Assembly: GCA_964343705.1 (NCBI GenBank)
Contig: CAYFJX010000005.1
Coordinates: forward strand, 62,001-126,000
Reading direction: 5' to 3'
Source of the DNA: JAUSFM01 sp964343705
GTDB taxonomy: Archaea > Nanobdellota > Nanobdellia > Woesearchaeales > UBA12501
Length of the DNA stretch: 64,000 nt
Shown here: positions 16,631 through 23,710 of the stretch, piece by piece
Layout of the letters: every line of letters starts with the position of its first letter
How positions within the stretch are numbered: position 1 is the stretch's first letter
Notes under the pieces: model-generated
Seen by the model: only the letters and a program-made list of their open reading frames with translations
Databases searched by the model: none
Told to the model about the DNA's origin: nothing
Made by a program: the position numbers and the translations under genes

Positions 16631-16830
16631 GAATAATCACCTATTTATTATCTGTCTTTTTCCTTAATAAGCGCTCCTGAACAAAAACCAAACTATTTTC
16701 GTACAACTTGAAACACTTTCGGAGTACATCAGAAGATTTACAGAAAAATCAGGAAAAATTGAATAGTTTTCGCTCCCTCTGAAACTACTTAAAAACAAAC
16801 TTTAAAAATAAAACAGTCTTGTAACAGCAT

Positions 16831-17745
16831 ATGGGCATATTTTCCTTTTTTTCCAAAAAAGAAAAGAGAATAGATGAGCGACTAGCAGAAGCTGTAGATG
16901 GCCACGAATTTTCAACTGAGGTAGCACCCCAAGCAAAAAAAACATGGAAAAAACTAGCTCTCATCTTACCGGGTGGTGGTTCGCGAGGAGCGCTTGAAGT
17001 AGGAGGGATTAAAGCCCTATGGAAACATGGTATTATTCCAGATGTTATTCTAGGAAGTAGTGTTGGTTCTATTAATGGGGCAATTATGGCCTCAGGTCGC
17101 TCACCTGAAGAGCTTGAACAAATTTGGCATAAAATGACAGGTAAACTTGTCTTTCCTACTAATTACAAAATAGTTTGGCAAATGTATCGTGTACGATCAG
17201 TTGCTCTTACATCAAACATTAAACGCATTTTGAAATATTCAGTTAAAGGCGATTATTTTGAAGATTGCAAAATTCCATTCTATGCCATCACAACAAGACT
17301 TGCTGATGGTGAACCAGTCTGGTTTAGTAAAGGACCAATTAGGGATGCGGTCATGGCAAGCTTGTCAATCCCTCCTTATTTTCCACCGCAACTCATTGAT
17401 AATATTAAGTATGTTGATGGCAGTATCAGTGGAGTCAATGGGATTAAGAAAGCTGTTGAGCTTGGATGTGACAAAATTATTGTTCTTAATGCATCCAATA
17501 CCAGTAAGCGATTTGATTTTTCAGGTATTCTTGACGTAACTTCTCACAGTCTTGATCTTATGTTCCATAAAAACATGTTGCGTGAAATGGATTTATGTAT
17601 TAGCCCGTTTAGCAACACAGAAGTTATAACGGTGCGTGTTCCATATATAGATGTGCAGGTTAATGATTTTACTAAAACCTATGAATTAATTGAAAAAGGT
17701 GAGAGGGAAACATTACGCGTGCTGAAACAGAAAAAGATTCTCTAA
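16831..17745 (+). CDS. Patatin-like phospholipase / NTE-family esterase
   Basis: 304 residues. After a charged N-terminus, LALILPGGGSRGALEVGG gives the oxyanion-hole GGGxRG, GSSVGSING holds the nucleophile Ser in GxSxG, and DGSIS provides the dyad Asp. These mark RssA-type patatin acyl hydrolases acting on lipids. It converges with the CDP-archaeol synthase gene (4-bp overlap), which makes a membrane-lipid context plausible but not demonstrated. Confidence 0.9.
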   Translation: MGIFSFFSKKEKRIDERLAEAVDGHEFSTEVAPQAKKTWKKLALILPGGGSRGALEVGGIKALWKHGIIPDVILGSSVGSINGAIMASGRSPEELEQIWHKMTGKLVFPTNYKIVWQMYRVRSVALTSNIKRILKYSVKGDYFEDCKIPFYAITTRLADGEPVWFSKGPIRDAVMASLSIPPYFPPQLIDNIKYVDGSISGVNGIKKAVELGCDKIIVLNASNTSKRFDFSGILDVTSHSLDLMFHKNMLREMDLCISPFSNTEVITVRVPYIDVQVNDFTKTYELIEKGERETLRVLKQKKIL

Positions 17746-18272
17746 AACTTATTCTTTTTTATCTTAAGATGATAACCAATCATGTTCACTACTGGATGTA
17801 AAAGGCCGAAAAGGAGCAGGGCGATAATCAAAGCAGTAAGACTTACTGGTTGGTAGAAATGGAAGAAGAGTAATGATCCAAGTACCCAATCAATTTGATC
17901 CCAGGGAATCCACTGTTTGCCGGGTTTCACATTTGCACGACGTTTGAAAAAACTTTTTACAGCATCCCCCATTAGAGCGCCAAAGCCAAGGAGGAAACCT
18001 ATTAACAAGATATTTGTTCCAGTGTACTGTGCAATGTTAAAATCAAACGATTGTTGGAGTTGTATAGTTATCATTGCAGCAACTGTTCCAAAAAACAAGC
18101 CACGCCAGGTCTTGTGAGCTCCAAAGATTCTTTTTCCCCGCCATGATCTTCCAAAGTCCATGGGTGTGTTTAAGAAGTTAATTTTCTTAACTAGAACTGG
18201 AGTCATGTTTGCAATGCCTGCAGGTAGCATAAACCAGAAAAGTTTCAAGATTATTTCAATCCAAGGAGTCAT
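17742..18272 (-). CDS. carS: CDP-archaeol synthase
   Basis: 176 residues with five membrane helices. Signatures are LPAGIANMTPVL, the cytosolic KTWRG motif (GAHKTWRGLFFG), and GDAVKSFFKRR followed by PWDQIDW, the family's active-site loops. CarS transfers CMP from CTP to unsaturated archaetidic acid, giving the activated precursor of all archaeal polar lipids. Its presence argues that the cell makes at least the late steps of its own ether lipids. Confidence 0.93.
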   Translation of the reverse strand: MTPWIEIILKLFWFMLPAGIANMTPVLVKKINFLNTPMDFGRSWRGKRIFGAHKTWRGLFFGTVAAMITIQLQQSFDFNIAQYTGTNILLIGFLLGFGALMGDAVKSFFKRRANVKPGKQWIPWDQIDWVLGSLLFFHFYQPVSLTALIIALLLFGLLHPVVNMIGYHLKIKKNKF

Positions 18273-18354
18273 ATGTGTGTTTGAGGGAGTATTTTTTTAT
18301 AAATATTGCCTCGTAAGCGTAAAAGTCTTAAATGAAAGCGCTTTTGCTGCGGGT

Positions 18355-18972
18355 ATGGGTGTTGAAGACAATCGTTTCAAAAGTCATGTGGATCCTGCGA
18401 TTTATGGTATTTTCAGACGTATTTTTCATTTAGGTAAGAAAAAGAGTTTTCCTATTGTCAAGTCAGGTTTTACTTGTTCAGGGCATGTGTGGGAAGATGG
18501 TTTGCCTAAAGAACAAAAAAAAGAATATACCAGCATGGCAACAGGCAAGCTCGAGAAAATACATCCATTGGCGTATACGTACTTGTTGTTTCGTACTAAA
18601 GGTAAGCAGTTTGAGAATGCACTATTTCTTCATCAACGAATTGTTTCAATTAACAAGGACTTGGCCAATCCACATTATGACATTGTAGTCGAAAGTTTTA
18701 ACACTAGTGATGACTTTCCTCCTGAAGAAAAAGATATTGACACGTTTGAACAAGGACATGATCACTTGCTGGTACGGTATGAAATGAAATTCTTAAAGCC
18801 GCTTGGAAAGATTAGTGCTGATGATGCTCGCGAAGCGTTTCGCCATTTTTGGCAACAGTTCAGTGATCTTATCTGGGGTTATGAATCATGGAAACTGTTT
18901 AAGAAACGAGAAGTGATTGATAAGAACTGGTTTAGTTATCGTGGTCTGGGGAAAGATCTGTTGTTTGAGTGA
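18355..18972 (+). CDS. Hypothetical soluble protein upstream of a small-molecule kinase
   Basis: 205 residues from the ATG at 18355, chosen because a TATA-like CTTAAATG lies about 25 nt upstream; the open frame extends further back into the carS promoter, where a start is unlikely. Motifs include DPAIYGIFRRIFHLGKKKSF and RHFWQQFSDLIWGYESWKLF, with no known signature. Its TGA overlaps the GTG start of the next gene (GTGA), so the two are translationally coupled. Confidence 0.6.
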   Translation: MGVEDNRFKSHVDPAIYGIFRRIFHLGKKKSFPIVKSGFTCSGHVWEDGLPKEQKKEYTSMATGKLEKIHPLAYTYLLFRTKGKQFENALFLHQRIVSINKDLANPHYDIVVESFNTSDDFPPEEKDIDTFEQGHDHLLVRYEMKFLKPLGKISADDAREAFRHFWQQFSDLIWGYESWKLFKKREVIDKNWFSYRGLGKDLLFE

Positions 18973-19925
18973 TTAGAGTGGATTATAAAAAGAATGAATT
19001 ACAAGGGGTTCTGAATGAATTTGATATTTTGGATATACTACAGATTAACAAGTTTAAAAAAGGAGTAATTAATACTAGTTTTAAGGTAACAACAAAAGAC
19101 AAAGAGTATGTACTGCGTATATATTCTCGAAAAGGAAAAAAAGAGCTTGAATATGAAGTTGCGCTTCTTAATCACCTTACTGCTGCTGGTTTACCCACAC
19201 CACATCTTGTCAAAAACAAAAAAAATACTTTTTTGACTAAAATAAACAAAAAGTATGCATGTTTGTATAAGTTTATTAAAGGTCAGGAACCAAGTTTTTT
19301 AAACACTAGCCACCTTGTACAAATCGGGGAATTTTTGGCAAGATTCCATACTATTGGAGAAACATTTACGCCAATTGGTAATCGAGATCAGGCAAATCTT
19401 GGTGATATGCAAGAAGAATTTGAGAAATATTCTTCTTCATTTATGAAAACAAGCATAGCTAATAAAGATCAGTATATTAAAACAATAAAAGAAGAGCTAT
19501 TTTCACTTTCACTCCCTGATCTTCCTCAAGGACCCCTTCATTTAGACATCAAAGCAGAAAATACATTATTTGAGAATGACGTACTGACAGGTATTATTGA
19601 TTTTGATAATGGTTTTATTGGACCATATATTCTTGATATAGGTAAAACAATGATGTGGTTATGCTGTAAAAACGGTATAAATATTGAAAAATGTAAAAGC
19701 CTGTTGGATGCCTATACTGAGGTAAGAAACTTATCAAACAATGAAAAAAAACATCTTTTTACTGCGCTACGGTTTGCCTTTATTGGACATGTTTGGATTG
19801 ATTTTTATTTGTTGGGTGAAGATAAACTTCCACTTGACTATGTAGAAACAACCATTCTTGGTTTGTACAATACTTATTTTAAAATTTTAAAGCAAGAAGA
19901 TGCATTTAATGCGTTGCTATATTAA
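18969..19925 (+). CDS. APH-fold kinase, homoserine kinase type II / choline kinase-like
   Basis: 318 residues. N-lobe GVINTSFKV and YVLRIYSR (ATP-binding Lys replaced by the Arg of LRIY, as in some ThrB2 proteins), catalytic loop LHLDIKAENTLF, and metal-binding IIDFDN followed by GPYILDIG. The closest layout is the ThrB2-type homoserine kinase branch, but APH-fold substrates vary widely. GTG start overlapping the stop of the previous gene; 20-bp convergent overlap with folC. Confidence 0.8.
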   Translation: MIRVDYKKNELQGVLNEFDILDILQINKFKKGVINTSFKVTTKDKEYVLRIYSRKGKKELEYEVALLNHLTAAGLPTPHLVKNKKNTFLTKINKKYACLYKFIKGQEPSFLNTSHLVQIGEFLARFHTIGETFTPIGNRDQANLGDMQEEFEKYSSSFMKTSIANKDQYIKTIKEELFSLSLPDLPQGPLHLDIKAENTLFENDVLTGIIDFDNGFIGPYILDIGKTMMWLCCKNGINIEKCKSLLDAYTEVRNLSNNEKKHLFTALRFAFIGHVWIDFYLLGEDKLPLDYVETTILGLYNTYFKILKQEDAFNALLY

Positions 19926-21138
19926 GTTCTTTAAATGCCTCACCAACTAGGTAGATAGAACCAGCAACAACAATCAGGCTATTTGGTCGTGTGATGGCAC
20001 GTGCTTTGTCAAGTGCTTCTTTAACATTTTGTGACATAAGAATAACCTTGGTTTCTTCTTCTGGCAGGATCTTGTTGGCATTGTTGTAGGTGGTGTATAT
20101 CTTTTCTGGTTCCTCGCTCCTGAAAAATTCAGGTTTTGTGAGGATTATTCTGGTGAAGTGGGGGAATAAGGTAGTTGTCATTTGTTTAATGTCTTTGTTG
20201 TCCATTGCAGCAAAAACTAAGATGAGTTCATCATACCCAAGTCGCAGTTTAGCAAGTTCCTTGCACAGGGTCTTAACTCCTTGTAGGTTGTGTGCACAGT
20301 CAAATAAGAACTCCTTATTGTCTAGTTGTGCAAATTGCATTCGTCCAGGCCAGTGCACATTCATAAGTCCTTTATGTTGTTGTTCAACAGTTGTTGACAG
20401 TGACTCTATAAGTTGCATTGCACAATTTGCAACTGCAGCGTTTTGTTTTTGGTATTTTCCTTTGAGGTTAGTTTGTGCATAATCAATATCTTCCTGGTCA
20501 ATTTTGAGGAGTCGGGCTTTTTTTTCCTGGCATACATTGTGCAACACAGTGAGTACTGTTTCATCGGTGTTGCTGGTAAGTACAGGAACACCTTGCTTGA
20601 TTATTCCTGCTTTTTCAAATGCAATTTTTTCAATGGTATCACCTAAGTGTTCAGTATGTTCAAGTGCAATGTGAGTGATAATGCTGAGCAAGGTGTTTTC
20701 TGCAGGGATAACATTGGTTGCGTCAAAGCGACCGCCTAGGCCTGTTTCAAGTACAACAATGTCAGTGTTGTTTTCTGCAAAGTAATCTAGTGCCATTACT
20801 GTGGTGACTTCAAAGAAGGTTTGATCAGTTCTCAGCTGAAGAAGTTTTTCTGCTCGTTGCTCAAGTTCATGATCTGAGATTGGTGTGTTGTTTATTTTGA
20901 TGCGTTCATTGAACTTGATTAAGTGAGGGGAAGTGTAGAGTCCAACTTTTAATCCTGTTTGTTGGAGGATGCTAGCAAGCATTGCACAGGTTGAACCCTT
21001 GCCATTGGTTCCTGCAACGTGGATGACCTTGAGCTTTTTTTCTGGATTGTTAAGCTTGGTAAGGAGTTCAAAGGTAGGGTCAAGTCTCAATTGTGACCCA
21101 AATCGTTTAAGTGAATATAATTCTTGTATTTTTGACAT
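19906..21138 (-). CDS. folC: Folylpolyglutamate / dihydrofolate synthase
   Basis: 410 residues. Mur-ligase P loop VAGTNGKGSTCAML, omega-loop motif TSPHLIKFNERI, and the later VLETGLGGRFDATN and DCAHNLQG. The enzyme adds Glu to dihydropteroate or tetrahydrofolate; in archaea relatives may act on other pterins. I take the ATG at 21138 because a CATATATA box lies about 27 nt upstream; an earlier ATG would add 18 residues. No other folate gene is in view. Confidence 0.9.
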   Translation of the reverse strand: MSKIQELYSLKRFGSQLRLDPTFELLTKLNNPEKKLKVIHVAGTNGKGSTCAMLASILQQTGLKVGLYTSPHLIKFNERIKINNTPISDHELEQRAEKLLQLRTDQTFFEVTTVMALDYFAENNTDIVVLETGLGGRFDATNVIPAENTLLSIITHIALEHTEHLGDTIEKIAFEKAGIIKQGVPVLTSNTDETVLTVLHNVCQEKKARLLKIDQEDIDYAQTNLKGKYQKQNAAVANCAMQLIESLSTTVEQQHKGLMNVHWPGRMQFAQLDNKEFLFDCAHNLQGVKTLCKELAKLRLGYDELILVFAAMDNKDIKQMTTTLFPHFTRIILTKPEFFRSEEPEKIYTTYNNANKILPEEETKVILMSQNVKEALDKARAITRPNSLIVVAGSIYLVGEAFKELNIATH

Positions 21139-21193
21139 GTTTTTGGTGGGGTGAATGCAGGGTATATATGTATTGTTGTGTTGGGCTGACATT

Positions 21194-21346
21194 TTGTAGG
21201 TGGGCTAGGTTCAGCAAATTCTTCAAAATCAAGGAATATTTTCAACTGCACAGATCTAGCATTTTTTAATCCGCCCTGAAGGGCGGTTAAAACTGTGCAA
21301 TGTTTGATTGGTTTTTGAAACAGCCCAAGCTGAAACTAATTTTCCC
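21194..21346 (+). repeat. Palindromic repeat family 1, copy 2
   Basis: The ends TTTTGTAGGTGGGCTAGG and CTGAAACTAATTTT match copy 3 at 47136-47290 almost exactly. The centre is CACAG..CTGTG round a stem CCGCCCT-GA-AGGGCGG, whereas copies 1 and 3 have CCAGGCCGG/CCGGCCTGG: both strands of the stem changed while pairing was kept. It ends about 20 bp upstream of the S6e TATA box. Confidence 0.75.
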
Positions 21347-21364
21347 CCTTTACAAACCCATACC

Positions 21365-21456
21365 TTTATATAGCCCCTATTGCCTCTTTTCATCATCTGA
21401 GTGCCCCAAAGGGGAATTACAGCGCTGGCTGTATGTAAGTCTCGGGAGGACAAAAA
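21365..21456 (+). promoter_or_regulatory. S6e promoter and structured 5' leader
   Basis: A TATA box TTTATATAG (21365-21373) predicts a start near 21395 and a leader of about 60 nt. The leader holds two hairpins: CCCC-AAA-GGGG (21404-21414) and TACAGC-GCTG-GCTGTA (21418-21433), followed by GGGAGGA just before the ATG. Most neighbours look leaderless, so a structured leader here could serve ribosomal-protein feedback. That role is inference. Confidence 0.5.
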
Positions 21457-22035
21457 ATGGCAGAATTAAAACTTGTAATAAATGATCCCAAAACAGGGAA
21501 GGCAGTACAGAAAGAACTTAAGGATGATGCTGTGCAGCCATTCATGGGCCTTAAAATTGGAGACAAGGTCAATGGAGAACTTCTTGACTTAACTGGTTAT
21601 GAATTTGAAATTACTGGGGGTAGTGACTTTGCTGGATTCCCAATGCGGAAAGACGTGCCAGGTACTGCTCGTAAACGAATTCTCGCAATTTCTGGTGTAG
21701 GATTAAACAACAAGAAAAAATATCGTAAGAAAAAGAAGAAAGGTTTGCGTACCATGAAAGGTATGCGACAAAGAAAAACTGTTGCAGGAAACACAGTCTT
21801 TGACAAAACTGCACAACTTAATCTGAAGGTTATCAAAGCTGGAAAAGCAGACTTGTTTGCAGCTCCAGCTCCTGAAGGTGAAGTAGCTCCTGCTGAAGGC
21901 GAAGCTCAATCTGAACAAAGTTCAGATGAGCATTTGAGCTCTGCTCAAATTGCTCCAAAAGAAGAAGCAAAGCAAGCAGAAGCACCAAAAGAAGCTCCTA
22001 AGGAAGAAGCAAAGCCTGAAGAGAAAAAGGAATAA
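21457..22035 (+). CDS. rps6e: Ribosomal protein S6e with hairpin-bearing acidic C-terminal extension
   Basis: 192 residues; about 125 is usual for archaeal S6e. Residues 1-127 match the family (KLVINDPKTGKAVQKEL, GFPMRKDVPGTARKRIL, the basic KKKYRKKKKKGLRTMKGM). The rest is an Ala/Glu/Pro/Lys tail. Inside the tail, at 21904-21955, two back-to-back hairpins encode about 17 residues (SEQSSDEHLSSAQI) that are Ser/Gln-rich, unlike the Glu-Ala-Pro-Lys surroundings. One hairpin resembles the mini-hairpin of the MITE element. Confidence 0.93.
   Translation: MAELKLVINDPKTGKAVQKELKDDAVQPFMGLKIGDKVNGELLDLTGYEFEITGGSDFAGFPMRKDVPGTARKRILAISGVGLNNKKKYRKKKKKGLRTMKGMRQRKTVAGNTVFDKTAQLNLKVIKAGKADLFAAPAPEGEVAPAEGEAQSEQSSDEHLSSAQIAPKEEAKQAEAPKEAPKEEAKPEEKKE
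21904..21955 (+). repeat. Two palindromic mini-hairpins inside the S6e coding sequence
   Basis: Hairpin 1 (21904-21931) pairs GCTC-A-ATCTGAAC with GTTCAGATGAGC across an AAA loop, with one bulged A. Hairpin 2 (21928-21955) pairs GAGCATTTGAGC with GCTCAAAT-T-GCTC across TCT and is the same design in reverse. The MITE hairpin has CGC-A-ATCTGAGC / GCTCAGATGCG with AAA: same bulge and loop, with paired bases altered on both strands. Confidence 0.75.
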
Positions 22036-22040
22036 CTTTC

Positions 22041-22855
22041 TTATCTTGTTTTTCTTTCTATTATTCTAAACTGCTTTAGGTAATAGTCTCTTTTTTTCTT
22101 TCTTTCAGCACCGCTCTTATGGCGTCCTGTTGCAATCCTAAAATAGTTTGCGCCTGATTCAAAGAAAGAACTTGGCCTACAATAGTTTATGCCAGTTCTT
22201 CTACTCCTGAAATATCCTCCCTTACACAGTATGGTGTGGGATGTTGTCACGTTTACATGCACATGGGGTTCCTCGCCAGATTCTTTTGCATTTCCTGTTT
22301 GTCCAACTCTACCAACAATAGTGTCCAAGCCTACATATTGTCCAGGGCGAACAAGCGCTTTGCTCAGGTGTGCATACACAAACTGTAAACCACTAGGTGC
22401 CTGTATTGTCACAACCTTGCCTCTTTTTGGAAATTCATGATCACGCCCAGCATACACTACTCTGCCTGCAGCAATTGGATAGAGTGGAGTTCCATTAGGT
22501 GCTACAATGTCAACTGCAGGGTGAGGATTAATGCCTCTTTTTGCATTCCAAAATCGTCCACGTCGACCAGCACCCCAATCACCCCATGTTTTAATACGTT
22601 CTTTGGTTGCTTTTTCTCCAATTCGTAACGGGTCTTGGTATTTAGAATATTTCTTAAGGAGTTGCGCATCTGTTAATGGTTTACATCTTTTCTTTTTCTT
22701 CTTTTTTATGTGGTGTGCCTCTGCTTGAGAATATGAAACAGTGTTGTTGTGTAACTCTGTTGGTGCAAGCGTAAGTAATGAAGTCAGGACTACTGCAGCG
22801 AATACTCTCTTTGCTTTTTTACATATTGTTTCAAGCGATATCTTGCATCACCCAT
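22041..22855 (-). CDS. Secreted M23/LytM-family metallopeptidase, needs a -1 frameshift
   Basis: The C-terminal domain has the M23 zinc motifs: HPAVDIVAPNGTP (HxxxD), then VYAHLSK and PHVHVNV (HxH). The long frame has no start codon. An ATG at 22855, overlapping the previous gene, reads MGDARYRLKQYVKK and reaches A-AAA-AAG (22815-22821 on this strand); a -1 slip there joins a perfect signal peptide, AKRVFAAVVLTSLLTLAP. About 270 residues in all. M23 enzymes cut peptidoglycan peptides or Gly-rich proteins; the archaeal substrate is unknown. Last gene of the kinase operon. Confidence 0.65.
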
Positions 22856-23709
22856 GTTCCTATATGATCTAAATCTCCAAAAACTAATCTTCCCTTTGTT
22901 GTCTTTGGCTCAATTTGTACCAATAACATTTTTGACATTGCGATTCGAGGGTCATCATTCCATTCAGCATGGTGGCTAATTGGTCCAATACCATATTCAG
23001 CTTCTGCTTCACCAGCTCTGTGTAAATCATATAATGCCATGAGTTTGTCAATGGCAGCTTCTCCTTGCGAGGTAAGTTGTTCATGATTGGCACATTGTTC
23101 TCTGTCAGCATATTCTGCCACAACATACTTTTTGAATAAGGGTCTGTTAGTAAGGTCTGAGGTGATGACCACTTTTGCATGCATTAATGGTTTAGGGGTT
23201 ATAAGTTCCACCAATCGACCTTTACGATCTTGTCTCACATCAAAGTAATGATGTGGAGGAACTATATCCCCATATCCTATTTTTTCTAAGAGCGCAGGCA
23301 TGTTCATAGTGAACGGCATGTAGCCTTTGCGCAAAGGAACAACATAGTGTCCTTGAAACTCTTGTTTTTCTTTGTCTTCTGGAAGCACTATTTTAGCAAC
23401 AGCACCTTTTCCTAATTGTAATACAAGTTGCATACTTCCCTTGCCAATAACTGCAGGTGATTCTTTGCTTATAAGCCTGGTTTCTCTTGCTCGGTGTTGA
23501 ATCGCAGCAAGTGCCTCCTCATCTGCTAAATCAGGGTGAGTAATGCTTCTCATTGAAGTATTTACATATGCATCAAGAACAGGACTAGCACGTCGTGTTT
23601 CTGACTCTATGAGTTTGATAAACCTTTTCTTGGCTTTATCTAGGTTAAAGGTTTGTTGTCCTACACTAGACAAGCCTACAAGATTCCTGAGTCGGTCGGT
23701 TAGTTTCAT
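22831..23709 (-). CDS. Hypothetical protein with weak kinase-like features
   Basis: 292 residues from the ATG at 23709, which starts 1 nt after the stop of the upstream kinase gene; a longer reading overlapping that gene is unlikely. IGKGSMQLVLQLGKGAVAKIV resembles a Gly-rich loop plus the beta-3 Lys region of protein kinases, and LVFGDLDHIGTW near the end resembles a metal-binding Asp segment, but no clear HRD motif is present. It may be a degenerate kinase fold. No signal peptide. Overlaps the M23 gene start by 25 nt. Confidence 0.5.
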   Translation of the reverse strand: MKLTDRLRNLVGLSSVGQQTFNLDKAKKRFIKLIESETRRASPVLDAYVNTSMRSITHPDLADEEALAAIQHRARETRLISKESPAVIGKGSMQLVLQLGKGAVAKIVLPEDKEKQEFQGHYVVPLRKGYMPFTMNMPALLEKIGYGDIVPPHHYFDVRQDRKGRLVELITPKPLMHAKVVITSDLTNRPLFKKYVVAEYADREQCANHEQLTSQGEAAIDKLMALYDLHRAGEAEAEYGIGPISHHAEWNDDPRIAMSKMLLVQIEPKTTKGRLVFGDLDHIGTWVMQDIA

Positions 23710-23710
23710 T

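Noticed and set aside
16660..16690. The word CCTTAATAAGCG shared by the gaps at about 16661 and 35251.
   Set aside because: Only 12 bp match firmly and the flanks align poorly, too little to call a repeat family from two sites.
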